In this document: piece by piece, positions 46,001 to 57,935 of the stretch
Layout of the letters: each line of letters opens with the position of its first letter
Numbering within the stretch: the first letter of the stretch is position 1
Assembly (NCBI RefSeq): GCF_035083965.1
Contig: NC_089725.1
Span: forward strand, 28,281,925-28,345,924
Direction of reading: 5' to 3'
Length of the DNA stretch: 64,000 nucleotides
Origin: Branchiostoma lanceolatum
Lineage: Eukaryota > Chordata > Leptocardii > Amphioxiformes > Branchiostomatidae
Notes under the pieces: generated by a model
The model's database searches: none
Told to the model about the DNA's origin: nothing
The model's input: only the letters and a program-made list of their open reading frames with translations
Position numbers and translations under genes: made by a program

Positions 46001-49000
46001 CAATCTCCGAATCCGGTATTCGAATTTCCGACGGCCGCGCAACCGGCGCGCTCGAAATGCGTTCGAAATATTCTATGGAAGCCTGTGTGATAACACTCCC
46101 AAACCCTATGTGATCCGGATAGTTATCACACGGTCCGGGACACCCGTATCAGGCCCAGGCATGACATAAAGTAAAAGTACATTGAAAATGCATATTTGCT
46201 TTGTTACGAGTTCATACGGAAATAAAACAGCCAGCATTTGAAGATTTACAGTATATGGATGAAGATTACTGTATCTGTTAATTGAAAAACACCTGTCTTC
46301 TTTCCAGTCAGACTATTTCTAAATGTTGGTGTTGTTTATCCTTCCAGGACTCCATCCAGGTGGTTGATCAGCAACTTTTATACACCTGCTGTCCATACCT
46401 GGGTAATTACTCTAATTTATTTTTTAAAATCTTTAAATATGGGATAAAAAAATTCTTTGTTTGAACATCAACAGAAACAATCAACTTTCTAGGATGTATG
46501 CCTGTGTCTGTTAAGGCTGAGAATAAGGGATACAGTAATATTAAATCAAGATATCCTTTTAACAAAATTGCTTCAATCAGGTAATCTGTATGTTTGCTAA
46601 ATTTTATTTGACCCTTAACTCCACCCTTGTGACCTCAATGAAAAGCGGCCTACAGACCAGTTGAAGGTTCTCATGAATTTAGGTTCAAACAAACAAACAA
46701 ACAAGCAAACAAACAAACAAACAAGTAACAAATGTTACTCATAGCTTCCAATGTCTACAAAATATTTGCTGATGTGTTGACCCTGCAGGTGAACTGAGAG
46801 CTGTTCTGATGGAGTATGACTCAGGAATCAGCTCTAAGGGCGGCTCCTTCAGGAAGATCACACCTCTATCATTCAACCAGGAGCCCAAGGAAGTGTCAAA
46901 GCAACAAATACAGGTATGGTGAATATATAGCACAAAAGTCTATTGTGGCTAGCCTTCATAAGGTGATTGTTTAGGCTGTCAAATGCATCATCATCATCAT
47001 TTCATCACCATTATTTAAATGCAGAGTACAGCTCAATGTACTACTACTAGCTTTTCTTGTGCAATATATACAGTCAAAACTGCCCAAAAAGACCATAAGA
47101 AGGGGACCGTTATTGATAAAATCTGGTCTATGTGGACAGGTAATCACTTGAGACAAGATTCTTGTGCCTATCTAAATGGGAAAAGTGACCACCAAAATGT
47201 GGTCACATTGTCCAAATGGTCCTTATGTACATGTAGAGGTGGTCGCATGTACAGGACGGACTGTACTTTGTTGGATGTTTTTGGTAGGACCATTATGTTT
47301 TCATTTACCAGAAAAGTAACGTTTGAGGAATACATCTGCACTTTTGAATATCTGCCACTCCCAGCTCCAGCTTGAGGAGAGTTTCTTCCACAACCAGCCC
47401 CCGTCCCTGAAGAGAACAGCAGACTTTGTGGTGGAGCGTGTGTCGTCCAACTGTGCCAAGCATGTGCGCGCCGCGGTGGTGCAGCCGCTGGTCCAGGCCA
47501 GGAGGGACCAGCTCAGGACTGACATAGGAGATGTCAGGGAGTCTGAGGAGAAGAAACTAACCAAGGAGGTACTGTGGAGCTTGAATGTTTGCAGTGATTT
47601 CATTTTCACGGTTTTTGTGGTGACCTGTCCACCGCAAATTCATGACTCGGCCAATATGTGTTTCATATGTAATACTACTGCACTATAGAATTGTTTCAAC
47701 CTCAAACACTATAAAAACCTAGTAAGAAATTAATTCCTTGAAACTTGAATCTTTATGGAAAATACTACGTGGCAGACTTGCAAGTCTGAATTGGGTAGGT
47801 ATTTACACATGAGCTCCCATTAAAAAACGATATCATTATATACAAAGTTTAAATAAAAACTGGTGGTATCTATTATTCCCTGCACAAATGAGATAATTCA
47901 CAGTAAAAGTGATTAGTGGTGAACTTGCAGAGTTATTAGTGGTGAACTTGCAGAGTTGTTCATCCCCTTAAGCACAAGTTGTAGCTTTCTGTTATTAATG
48001 AAGTTATTCAGAAAACAATGTTCTGACACTGCTGTTTTTCACTTGTATTGCGAGCAATGGACCCACAGTATTTTCTTCTGAAATGCACTCCGTATTAAGG
48101 TAATGGCAGAATAGTTTTTAGCTAACTTTTCCTGACCTAGGATCTAGTTTCTGTCCGAGCCCAAATACATTGCCATTTGCATTAGATGTGAAGCAATAAC
48201 ACTAAATGTAATCTTCCGTTTTGAATACTGTTTTGATACTCTGCAGGAGAGAGCAAGAGAGAAGACCAAAGCCACAAAACCCATCATCACAGCTGTGGTG
48301 GAGGAAGCTAGACCAAAGGCAGAGGAGGCAGGGAAGAGGTCTGACAATCTTGCTTCAACTGTAGAGCATAAGAGTATACATTATGTAACTACATATTCCA
48401 GCCATTCTGCCAAAGGATGGCCTACTAGCGTTGTGTTATCTATTGTAAGTCAATACATGTACATCAAATGTCATATGCTAGACTAAAGAACAGGTCAATA
48501 AATTCAAATAAAAAATACAGTTAACTCAATATATACTGTCATTCTAAATGTCCTGTTTTATTTTTGATCACAGATTCTGTGAAACCAAAGTGATGGAAGC
48601 CTTGAACAGCCTGGTGGCAGAGGAGATCAGCCCACAGGTTAGTATTTGCTTGTGTTGTGGTTAGAGACTGACTTGGAGCTTTTCTTAGTACTGTAAGCCC
48701 CATAGGTGTATATTTCACCATTTTGATTTATAGTATAAAATACAGTTGTGATTTCTGTATTATGGATGTCCATTATAGTTTAGTTCTGCCCAATGGGAGT
48801 CATCCCCTGCATGTAATGTACAACGACAGAACTTACCAATGGTGCCTGTCTATTTTACCTCTATTAACTTCAGGTCATAAAGACAGCAGGAGGCATTGCC
48901 TTCAGACTTGCCTATGACAAGGTGGTCAGGTGGACAAGGGATAAAGTGCCAGGTATGCAATCAAACTGCAGTCTGACATGAAATGATGCAGGGATATTTG

Positions 49001-52000
49001 GTGTGAACGCGTGAGACTAAGAATTATCTGTAAAAGAACACAACACACTTATCGAGAAGAGTAGGAGTGACCCAATGTGCCTGGATAAATAGCCATGCAC
49101 TACTAACTAAAAAAAAAGTGTCATCCTTCAACCAAGGTCGACCAGAAAGAAAGAAAAATTATGCACTCATAGGCTTTGGAAGAGATGGGCAACACATTTC
49201 TGATGTCATTTGTTCTTATCAGTTATCATGTTTTAGTTGCTATCTTCTTGGCTGATATAGAAACAGAAACGTACAATGTAACTTACTGTCTGTTCCAGCT
49301 TTGATACAGAAAGAGGTGGAGGCAGAGTATGATAGACTGTTAAAACAGGCAGCTAAACAACAGGCCTGTTTACCAAGACCAAGTGCTGATGCTGAAGAAA
49401 AACTTGAGCTAGAACCATCTGCAGTGTTGGAAAACCTCAAGGTGAGCATCTTTCCCTGGATGCCATTATTCAAAGGCACTGCTAACTTTATCCACTGGTC
49501 TTACTATGTGTTAGAAACAGTAAGGTAGCTTTGTATATTGTCTTGTTAGTTTTGGAGTATATCTTAGTTTTGTTTTTGACAATTGATTCTGTAGTCAAAA
49601 TATCTTTGCTTCTTTGTTGATTTAAAGAAAGTGCGCAGGGTGTTTCTGCAGCTAGCTATCTTTTATCCTGATCAGCAGCATCAGACTTATTTGTATGTGA
49701 CATCTTAACCAATCTTTCAGGATCTACTGGGCAAAGTGTTCTCTCCTGGAAGCAGTCAAAATGGTGAGCCTATTCTCAGCATTCAACATTCCCTGCCAGA
49801 TACAGCACTTATCGATAATCAAAGCAACTCTGCTGATTTTACAGACATATAGGTTATAAAAGTGATGACAACAGTTGTGTTTCAATGATTGTTTGCAGGA
49901 GTAAGAAAGAACTTCGTAAATTGCATAGAACCTATCTAACCTGAGTTGTGGTGTATGTTTTGCTTCTCCAATGTGTCTGGAGTTTTTAGAGAATGACTGT
50001 GTGTGTCTTGTGGTTCCCAGTGTGTGAGAGTGACTTTGTGGATGTGCTTACCAAGACCAGAGACTTGCTGCAGAGCAGTCAGGTAAGGAGGGGGTTTCTA
50101 CTTCTCTGCCTTAATATTATTTCTTGATGTATTCTTGTCTATTACAAAATATTGCAGATTAGAAGCATGTACTGTGAAAGTACTGCAGACATGTTCTTGG
50201 TGGTTTTATGTTTGCAGTTTTCGTAGTGACCGTTTCACTAGGAACTTAAAACCACCGCGGACACTTTTGTCCAATACTGCAGTATTTGACTATAACGCTG
50301 ACGCAACTTAAAACCACAGCAAACACTCCATTTGCGCCTTAGCGGGAAATAAAAACCACACAAACGTAAATACATTTACAGTATGCTGCCTCAGCAGAGG
50401 TGTGCTGTCTACCCTTTAGTTTTTGTTGTTATCCTTGTTTATATGATACCAGTTGATGTTGAATCTTAACTTTGATGTTCTGCAGGAAATCTTCACCTCC
50501 TCTCTGAAGTCCTTGTCTCGCCTGAGTGTGGAAGCTGCTGCTGCTTATAGTGAGTACCAGATAACAGTATAAGAATCATCATCATCATCATATATAAGAA
50601 TATAAGAATACATGGAATGTAATATGAGCATTGATGCACTGCACATACATGTATTACTTTGCCATTCCTGTTGTTTGTAATGTTGCTTTGCAAACTTATA
50701 GTTGTACTTATCTCTTTGTATGGACATTTATGCTACTCAAGTAACTGGATAAATCTTTCAAACGGTCAGAAGTTCTAGATAGCATCCACTATCTTTCGTC
50801 AGTGACTGACGTATGGTCATTTGTTTTTCAGTTATCTTCAGCCAAGGGAACCAGCAGAGCAAGGTGTTCTCCCTGCTTCAGGAGATCTGGGCCTGTGAGC
50901 TGCCCCTCCCCCCTCCCTTCCAGAACCTTCTGGCCCCTAAGAACATCTTGTTGTTACAGCAGAGATCACCAAACATACAGGTACAGTGGCTTTTTTTTTT
51001 CATAAACTCACATAAAATCATATTCTATGGAGGATGACATCTGTGAAAAGTTTTATCAGGTCAGTAAATCACTGGATGGCAAAGCTGTTTCTACATAACC
51101 AGTACATTATCACCTGCCGACGTTTCAGTGACTTTCACCTTCCTCAGGGCAAGACTAACTAGTATTAGCTGCAGTGTGAAATAGAACCAGTCAGTATTGA
51201 AAGGTGAAAATCAGTCCCCAAAACTTCAGGACTGGTGATTATGTTCTGGTTGTATACTTGTATGTAGGGTTGACCATTTCAAATAGTTTTACATGTATTT
51301 TGAAGCCTTAACAACATTGTCTCTCATACAGTTCCAAAAGATTTAAAAAATGAGGAACAAACATTCAAACAATTGGCCATCCAGGAAGCCATTCTTCTCT
51401 TTCTTCTAGATACAATGATTTGGATAAGCTCTTGTATAAACATATAAGTTTCTAGCTGCAGTGCAAAATAGAACCAGTCAGTATTGAAAGGTGAAAGATT
51501 GGCCATCCAGGAAGCCATTCTTCTAGATACAGTGATTTGGATAAGCTCTTGTATAAACGTGAGACAGGTTGTAACCTATAGTCCTTTTGACACAGGCCAG
51601 CTGGACAGGAATGGTGCAGATCCTCCAGGTGATTGTTGAGAAGAGACAGGTGTCTGTGCACAACGTGGACAGCTGGTGGACATCACTGCTACAGAACCAG
51701 TCACTGCAGGTAAGGCTGTCCTCCAGCTTACAGGGCGGGGGGCCCTTCGATGTTTTCACGATTAGGTAACAACTTGAATCTGGCTTAATTTTTCACCCTG
51801 GCTGGGCTGATTTTAAGTCCAAATCAATTCGGGTGCCTGCTCGATTCTGACAACCTCTAAAAAGCCTGTCAACTAAATACCCAGCAGTGCACCGGTTTGG
51901 AAACGTGACTTCAGGAGGGATTACAGGAGTTGTAAGGAATGACCAGGTGTTATGAATAGATATTTTAATCCGTGAGATCTAAGTATATTGTGTCTTTTAA

Positions 52001-52516
52001 TCTCATAGTTTACAAGATGATTTGAAGTTAAATAGACCAACAGAGGCCGTGTTTGGTGTAAGCTACTTACCATTGTCGAGATAAACCTGTAAGATAATCT
52101 CATATTGCAGGGTTACAGGAGACACATTGCAGCAGCTGCCTGTGACTCCATGCTGGGCTGCCTGTCTGTCCACAAACCTAATCCAGCAGGTGAGACTACA
52201 AGGAATAAAAACGTTTCAGAATTGTAGTAAACAGCTACACTTTGTTCCAACAGAACAAATAAATCCCTCGAGGATTTTAGATTGTTTTCACAACCAACAT
52301 TTTCTTACTTCCAAATCATCTTTTTTACATCAATTTCATTTCTTGTTGACGTGAATTGTGGATGTTTCTATTCTTTTTGTAGATGAAGACGAGGAGGATG
52401 GGACCTTTGCAGAACTAGCAGAGCTTATACTGGAGAACAGTGGGCACGATGAAGCCATGGCGGCAAAAGTGCAGCAGTGCATAGATCTTCTCAAAGGAGC
52501 TTCAGATGATTCCTGA
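37433..52516 (+). CDS. CDAN1: Codanin-1
   Basis: Codanin-1 binds the histone chaperone ASF1 and, with CDIN1, is mutated in human congenital dyserythropoietic anaemia type I. Exons: 37433-37528, 38270-38964, 39215-39427, 39741-39964, 40262-40363, 40768-40849, 41186-41306, 41743-41855, 42284-42373, 42524-42599, 42825-42919, 43169-43276, 43514-43565, 43739-43792, 44023-44166, 44705-44871, 45138-45216, 45514-45606, 46348-46402, 46789-46913, 47365-47568, 48247-48338, 48574-48637, 48874-48952, 49299-49441, 49721-49763, 50021-50082, 50486-50549, 50832-50980, 51596-51709, 52111-52189, 52383-52516; 4,011 nt, 1,336 residues (human 1,227). Phases agree at all 31 junctions. The N-terminal half of exon 2 is Ser-rich and disordered-looking. 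RRITPTPV at 39231-39254 matches the ASF1-binding B-domain type motif. Further matches: [81 protein letters not shown]. Confidence 0.96.
42952..43050 (+). repeat. (GT)n microsatellite with TTTG and GC variants
   Basis: About 100 bases of GT dinucleotide repeats, interrupted by TTTG, ending in a GCGCGC segment. It lies in the CDAN1 intron after exon 42825-42919. Confidence 0.95.
44275..44520 (-). repeat. tRNA-derived SINE, minus orientation
   Basis: Read on the minus strand, CTTGTGGTTAGAGTTG (A-box) is followed by GGCTTCGAATCCC (B-box) at tRNA-like spacing, then a body that includes the complement of TTTTTGATAAGTGTGGTGG and GGTGTGGCTCT. The same body segment recurs at 57545-57620. Confidence 0.65.
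44530..44583 (+). pseudogene. Decayed duplicate of CDAN1 exon 16 (5' part)
   Basis: After an intact acceptor (TTTTCCTCCAG) the frame reads [16 protein letters not shown], against [16 protein letters not shown] at the start of the functional exon 44705-44871. Similarity then stops and runs into SINE-like sequence; no good GT donor in the right phase follows. About six of the differences between the copies are synonymous and two or three codons differ. The duplicated unit also includes the preceding tRNA-like SINE head and pyrimidine tract. Confidence 0.75.
45735..46165 (+). repeat. Dispersed non-autonomous element, copy B, with strong GC hairpin
   Basis: GGTCGGATCGCCC...GGGCGATCCGACC near 45790-45836 forms a strong stem extended by GTATTCCGTATCACCC / GGGTGATGCGGAATAC. 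Downstream landmarks match 22690-23005 in opposite orientation. It lies in the CDAN1 intron 45607-46347. Confidence 0.7.
46680..46735 (+). repeat. (AAAC)n simple repeat
   Basis: About fourteen CAAA/CAAG tetranucleotide units in a CDAN1 intron. Confidence 0.9.
47069..47265. repeat. MITE with TACAGTCAAAACTG-type termini, copy 3
   Basis: The left terminus TACAGTCAAAACTG and the diverged right terminus CAGGACGGACTGTA are inverted. The interior has GTGACCACC and GGTGGTCGCATGT as in the other copies at 6633, 14101 and 56974. Confidence 0.65.
51050..51255. repeat. Dispersed repeat family 'GCCCTGAGGAAGGTGAC', copy 3, inverted
   Basis: GTTTCAGTGACTTTCACC and CTTCCTCAGGGCAAGACT are the inverted counterparts of the landmarks in the copies at 3759 and 18060. 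The right arm has CAGTCCCCAAAACTTCAGG. Confidence 0.6.
51360..51570 (+). repeat. Intronic tandem duplication before CDAN1 exon 51596
   Basis: TTGGCCATCCAGGAAGCC, TTCTAGATACA and GATTTGGATAAGCTC occur at 51374-51440 and again at 51498-51560. The intervening GTCAGTATTGAAAGGTGAAA repeats part of 51199-51220. Confidence 0.75.
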
Positions 52517-53797
52517 CCCTGAATCAGCAATACCCAAACATGGGATGGGCTTGTATTACAAGTCCCTCTCATTCATATGTTGTGCAATGGCTTGTAATAT
52601 ATATGTACCCTAGTGGTAAATCAAAATGAATGCTATTCAATGAAACATTTATAAGAATGTGCATTTCTGTGAAACCTACTAGTGCTTCCTGTATCAACCT
52701 ACAACACTCTTGCAAAGTTAGCTAGGTCTACTGGAGCTTCCATGACACTATATGCCTGGTGCTGAAAAGAAAGTTAGATACTTAGATATTCCAACAATAG
52801 TTATGTCAAACATTCACACTTCTTGTTTCGTAGCTAAAATGTGCATTATGGTTTTGAAACAGAAGATAGGGTTGTGTACGTAATATACATTTCTATGATT
52901 GTAGCTAAACTCTAAATGTCAGGAGCTTGTCAGAGACCTGCCCTGCTGCTCATAAAGACAGATACTGCTGTTCCAGGCACCACCAGAGAAATACAGATTT
53001 GTCATGAAGGAACATGCTTCCCCAGATACAAGTATGAGTTTCACGGTTGTGAAATGTCCCCACGTGATAAAAACAAAGACCTTACTATGAAACAGAAAAC
53101 GAAAAAATTATTGTCATTCCATGCCTTGTAACAGAAATATATATGACTCAACAGTCTAATAATAAATTTTTATAACTAATAAAAAATATTAAAGACTATT
53201 GACCTGTAGTCCTTTTGAATGGAATGTGTCATTTTGTGTGATGTGATGTGCATGCAATAGTCTGCTCTGTTACAAGTGCAATACCAGACATCATATTCAT
53301 AAAAAGATATGACAAGGCAAAGATAATTTCTCTTACACCATAGCAATTTATTTCATTGTTTACTAATTGAATTAGGTATAAGTAACCTTCTTCTGAATAT
53401 TTCCAGTGTATGGAAATCCCATGTTGAAGGATAAATTGTACTTCACAAAAGATCTTTGATCAGTATTCAAAGAACCTCTATTTCACAAGAGATATTATAT
53501 TACATCCATTAATATGTCAGGTTAGAGATTCCAATCTGGCAAAATCAATTCTATTGGTAGAGATCACAATTGGAGTCTCTGTTGACGGAGACTCTGATCA
53601 AGACCCGAGGAATGTGTTAGGGTGGGCTCCCATTTATGAATCCAGTTTTAAGTCAATCCATCAACCTGCAGTGATATGAATTGAAGTTAGAATTTTTTGA
53701 CTAAAAAATGTACAGACTCTGATCAGGATCTCTTCCACAGATTGTAATCTCCACCCTGACATATATACACAAAGTACTTTGTATTCTTTCTGGAGAA
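52517..53797. other. CDAN1 3' UTR and TRAPPC4 3' side
   Basis: Plus-strand AATAAA at 53161-53166 and 53178-53183 probably end CDAN1. A minus-strand AATAAA (TTTATT at 53347-53352) may end TRAPPC4. No other coding sequence or structured repeat was recognised. Confidence 0.5.
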
Positions 53798-54671
53798 CTA
53801 CACTCCTGAATAGACCCCTGATTTCTCCGCCTGCTCTAAGGCTGTCTGCAGACTCGTATCGAACAGTTCACATCGTATGGGCATGTCCAGGGCGTAGAAG
53901 GAGTTCTTCAGAGCGTAGTCTGCGTACAGCTCGTGCAGCCTGTGTAGGATGGCGTCCACTCCACCCTGTCGGGGGTCCGTCAGGACAATGAACTTTATAC
54001 CTGAAGGAAAATAGACAATGTTTGATACGTGAACAGGCACATTTGTTCACTGGACATTTTGAAGGGGAAAACATATGACCTAATATAGATAAATATAAAT
54101 AGCAGAAATGGATGATACACGACGTTTATCAATTGATGCACAAAACCCAAGCTTTTGCACATCCCCCTCTAAATATTATTACAAGAAAAGCAAGTGGAAG
54201 TTTGAGGTTACCTGTTTGTGTCTGGAAGCAGTGCAGCTTGAAGGCATCCGTCTCCAGCACCTCTATTCCCGAGGAGCGTGGCTCCGGCGACAGCTGCGAG
54301 CCGATGGCAAACAGCGAATGGAACATGCTAGCCAACATGATTCGCTCATTACTGGAGAGCTTCGGTCTGCCGAACTTGATGGAGATGGGATAATTACTCT
54401 GGTCGTTGAGGACGTCCATTACGTTTTTCTCGTTATCAGTTCCCAGTTTTGTCCCGGACACGTCCTCTCCATTGATGGCTAACAGCGTGTGCCCCACTCG
54501 GATGCCGTCTCGCTGTCCGAATATGACGAGGAGTCGCTCGTCTTGGAGCTTGAGCGTGAGCTCCAGGGGGTACCCGAAGGTCTTCTCCACCTCTGGGCGC
54601 GAAGGGGAGTGGTCGTTGTGGTAGATCAGACTCCCCGCCTTGTTCACAACAAACACGCTGTAGATCACCAT
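53798..54671 (-). CDS. TRAPPC4: Trafficking protein particle complex subunit 4
   Basis: Core subunit of the TRAPP complexes, which act as a Rab1/Rab11 exchange factor and tether in ER-Golgi and later traffic. Two coding exons, 54671-54212 and 54000-53798, phase 1 junction; 663 nt, 220 residues (human 219). [18 protein letters not shown] opens the longin-like fold. The TRAPPC4-specific PDZ-like insertion contains [21 protein letters not shown]. The second longin part reads [20 protein letters not shown], then [13 protein letters not shown] and [16 protein letters not shown]. The Met at 54671 is taken as start because it aligns with the family's first residue; the frame stays open upstream, but that stretch is probably 5' UTR. 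Confidence 0.96.
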
Positions 54672-55757
54672 GGCTGAGGGGTGGGCTGAAGGGACAGGTT
54701 CAGATGTGGCGGCTGCTGTTAATGGAAAAAATTCATTTTGAAAATATATATTCATGGCTATATAAATGTGTAACATGTTAACATACTAGCACTAGTCTAT
54801 CTGCAAGTGGAGCAGGTTGCCAAGAGAAGTCGTAGAGGCACCAACAGTGAACACTTTTAAAAACAGACTTGATAAACATGCATGGAACTACAACTACAAA
54901 GCATTAGACTGCCCTCACAAGCCTGGAATCACGATCCAGTAAAGGGATGAGCGGCCTAAATTGGAATATGACCTTCCTACCTGGCCGAAAAGATCTACTC
55001 TACTCTACTCTAAGTAACATATATCATGGCTAAAGTCAAGACATTTAACATGTTGAATAATGTGATTTCCAAAAACAAAATATTTGATGCCTTTAATTTT
55101 GCGTCCGTGTTGGAGGCCATTCATTAATGGTAGCCGTGGTGACTGTTGACTGAGTTCTTGTAGTTTTAACCCTTAGCCGGGGCCTGCCATTACCAGCTAT
55201 TACCGACTATTAGAGAAGCCATATAACGTTAACAGTCGTTACGGCTATGTGATATGTGATATGCACATGAGTTAACAATTTCCATGACACCTATATAACG
55301 TTAGAGTGGGAAACAACGGTGTTCAAAATTGTTCATTCAATCAGAAACCTCATCCTGAAACTGCCTACCTTGGGTGGAAGATGCCGAAATCTCTGAGTTA
55401 TCGTGTATGTTGTTTCTCCGAGGAGAGATGGGGAGGGGCGTATACGGCTACAGAGAGGAAGAGATAGCATCAATACTCAAAGATTGAACGCTCATAAAAT
55501 GAAATTTAGAGGGCTATATGGTTAATTTATATACAGAGTGGCATCTAAAATAATGTAAACGTATTTTTAATTGAAATGTTTTGTCGATATATTCGACAGT
55601 TTAAGAAAGCGAATCTTACATTTTTCTCGTTTTGTTGCAAAGGGTGAAAGGTCATCAAGATGGCAGCATCTGGCTGAAAATTTTCATGTTTTGCACTTTT
55701 TCACCTAGATTTCCTTGATTTGGGGATGAAATATCGGCTTACGAGAACTGATTTGCA
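54672..55757. promoter_or_regulatory. Head-to-head region, TRAPPC4 / PIGF
   Basis: On the minus strand a probable 5' UTR exon of TRAPPC4 ends at a donor CCCAAG|GTAGGC near 55370 and would splice to an acceptor just upstream of the ATG (TTAACAG or CCCTTCAG). A LINE tail at 54805-55013 lies in that intron. Close to PIGF, AAGATGGCAGC near 55658 is a YY1-type match. No other gene is visible. Confidence 0.5.
54805..55013 (+). mobile_element. 5'-truncated non-LTR retrotransposon (LINE) 3' end
   Basis: A frame from 54805 to the stop at 54940-54942 reads KWSRLPREVVEAPTVNTF then KNRLDKH, the conserved C-terminal block of metazoan LINE reverse-transcriptase proteins. After a short 3' UTR it ends in TCTACTCTACTCTACTCTAA, a typical LINE simple-repeat tail. 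A tail-only copy is seen at 63070-63105. Confidence 0.75.
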
Positions 55758-57935
55758 ATGAGAAGCCTCTCTAACGTGTGTTTCTTTAGAGCGGCTGCGT
55801 TGCTGGCGCTCTGCTTGCTTTCCAACCTAACATCGTGGAGCTTATTACTGAAGCCCACGGTGTTTCTCCGTTATTTCTGTGTGGCCTATGGGGCGGTACA
55901 GTTACATGTGTCGGTTGATGTTCAGAAGAAGAACAGTGCTACAAACGCCGGTGCTGTGTCAGGAAGGTCTGTGAAGGGGTGGAAGGTTTGTCGAGTCTTG
56001 GTATTTTGGTTTCCATCTTTGTTAAAGTTTGAGCCATATTTGAGCCTCATTAGTACTCTGGCTGAGCTTCAAGGTGAATATTCAAGGTGAATATTATGCA
56101 TATGTAAGTTTCCTTTGCAATGCCGTAATTCCATCTATAGCCACCAATTACATGATCTAACATAGAGATTCTGTATCAAAAGGAGGGCAACAAACACACT
56201 GTATGTTTTTGTGGTTAGGTACATGTAAGTCATGTGTGTAACATCCATCAACAAATGTTATTGTTATTTTTCAGATTTCCTCCTTTGTGAAAGGGTTCCT
56301 GTTCTTCCTCCTGAGTATCTTGTCATTCCACGTCATAGCAGTGCTGTATGGGGCTCCTCTGCAAGAGTATGTTGGAATATGTATTTATTTCCTTGAGCCG
56401 TCTTCCTAATAACCTATGAATAAGTGATTCCTAAATCATGCATGCTAATGTTACTGAATCTTTTTATTCACACTGCAAAATAACCAGTTGCATGTTTTTT
56501 TTAAAGTCCAAAAAAAAAATTCAATGAATTGCAGGATGCATGTGGATATTTTGAGTCATTATTGTTAAATGTTAAGTATACACATACATGTACATGTATG
56601 TTCTTTTTAAACAAGTTGTAAAGTGTAAAATCATATAATACTGGATGTAGGATTTGTTTTTTTTTCTTATAAGTAATGCCAACACAGCTAGACACAGCAC
56701 TTACAGCTTACACATAATGATGTGAATGTGTGATGTATATACAGTGACCCTGTGACCCTCCCTTTTCTCCCATATCATACAGGGACACAGAAGAGACCTT
56801 CTCCTGGGCCCTGCTGATGGCCACCCTCACAGCCCTGCCCTGCTGGTGCATGCTGGGATCACGGCTGGAAACATGGGTCTCAGTGGTGCTCAATAGGTAA
56901 ACTAACATACCCAGTTTCTTACTGTCCTATTGACAAGTGCCTTCTACATGTAGGAAGTACTGCAGAACCAACTTGTCAAACCTGTACTAGTGGCCATCTT
57001 TGCATACTTACCACCTGGCCATTGTGTACACTGTACAGGTTTTGGTGGTTTCTAAGATTATGTTTTCCATTCACGGTCACCCAAGAATTAAGAATCCTGT
57101 CTAAAGTGGCCACATCACCAGAGTACTGTGGCCATTTTCTTTTTGTACCTTTAGTGCTCACTAAAGACAGGTTTGGCCATGTATGTTTATTACCCCTTCC
57201 CCTACTGGGCTAACTTATAATAGTAACCTGTGGTTTCAATGACATGATAAAAGAAAATGTCAGCTCAATGTGTTATACTTTTGCTGTACTTTCCTTGTTT
57301 TCCTTCCCAGACCTGAATCAGAGGTTGAGAGTTTCCTGCAGATGACAGTGTTGTGCACAGTGGTTGGAGCCTGGCTTGGAGCCTTCCCCATACCTTTAGA
57401 CTGGGACAGGCCATGGCAGGTAACAGTGATTTAACCAGTGTTTAAAAGATTGTTTTGTTTTACTTCAGGAATAACACGTAAGTTTTGTACAGAAAGTATA
57501 AGCTTCATAAGACAGGACTGTAAGGCTTGATCCACTCATCCTGGGATGAACCTGTACCCTTTTTGATAAGTGTGATGGATCCTTTAAGTGCTCGAGGCGT
57601 GGCTCTCTTAAATCACAGAAAGTCCAGCTATACATCACATCTGGATTAGGACAACAGTCCTGCAGTCTCACAACTATACTTAACTTACTGATGAAACTTT
57701 AAAGTCACCCTTATCTATATCAACTCATGAAATATCAGTACTAGTTTGCAATTGTATTTGACACCGTGTAATGCCATCATATTATGAATGCTTAAAACTA
57801 TGATTTTTTTTGTCATCACAGGTCTGGCCCATCCCCTGCTCCATCGGCGCTCTCCTCGGCCACACTGGAGGACTTGTACTGTCAGCTATGCAGTTTAAGA
57901 GACACAAATTGGACACAAAGAGCAAAATGGTGTGA
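55758..57935 (+). CDS. PIGF: GPI biosynthesis protein PIG-F
   Basis: PIG-F is an ER multi-span protein that stabilises PIGO and PIGG, which add ethanolamine phosphate to GPI anchors. Exons: 55758-55985, 56275-56366, 56783-56896, 57311-57419, 57822-57935; 657 nt, 218 residues (human 219). The N-terminal part is divergent and hydrophobic ([19 protein letters not shown]). Strong matches follow: [65 protein letters not shown]. Six hydrophobic segments can be recognised and the tail is basic. Phases agree at all junctions. Confidence 0.95.
56974..57176. repeat. MITE with GTCAAACCTG/CAGGTTTGGC termini, copy 4
   Basis: GTCAAACCTGTACTAGTGGCC at the left and AAAGACAGGTTTGGC at the right are inverted. 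It lies in the PIGF intron between exons 3 and 4. Confidence 0.65.
57545..57620. repeat. SINE body fragment
   Basis: TTTTTGATAAGTGTGATGG and GGCGTGGCTCT match the body of the SINE at 44275-44520. Located in the last PIGF intron. Confidence 0.55.

Larger units (their letters stand above)
37529..52382 (+). other. CDAN1 introns: overview
   Basis: Intron 1 (37529-38269) is the longest early one and contains no recognised element. Introns at 40850-41185, 41307-41742, 41856-42283, 44167-44704, 45607-46347, 46403-46788, 46914-47364, 47569-48246, 48953-49298, 50083-50485 and 50981-51595 carry the listed repeats or nothing I recognise. Four intronic sites (about 41450, 43310-43480, 47600-47720, 50200-50350) share diverged fragments of one family marked by GTGGTGACCT, CGCAAATTCATGAC and CACCGCGGA. 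Confidence 0.5.
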
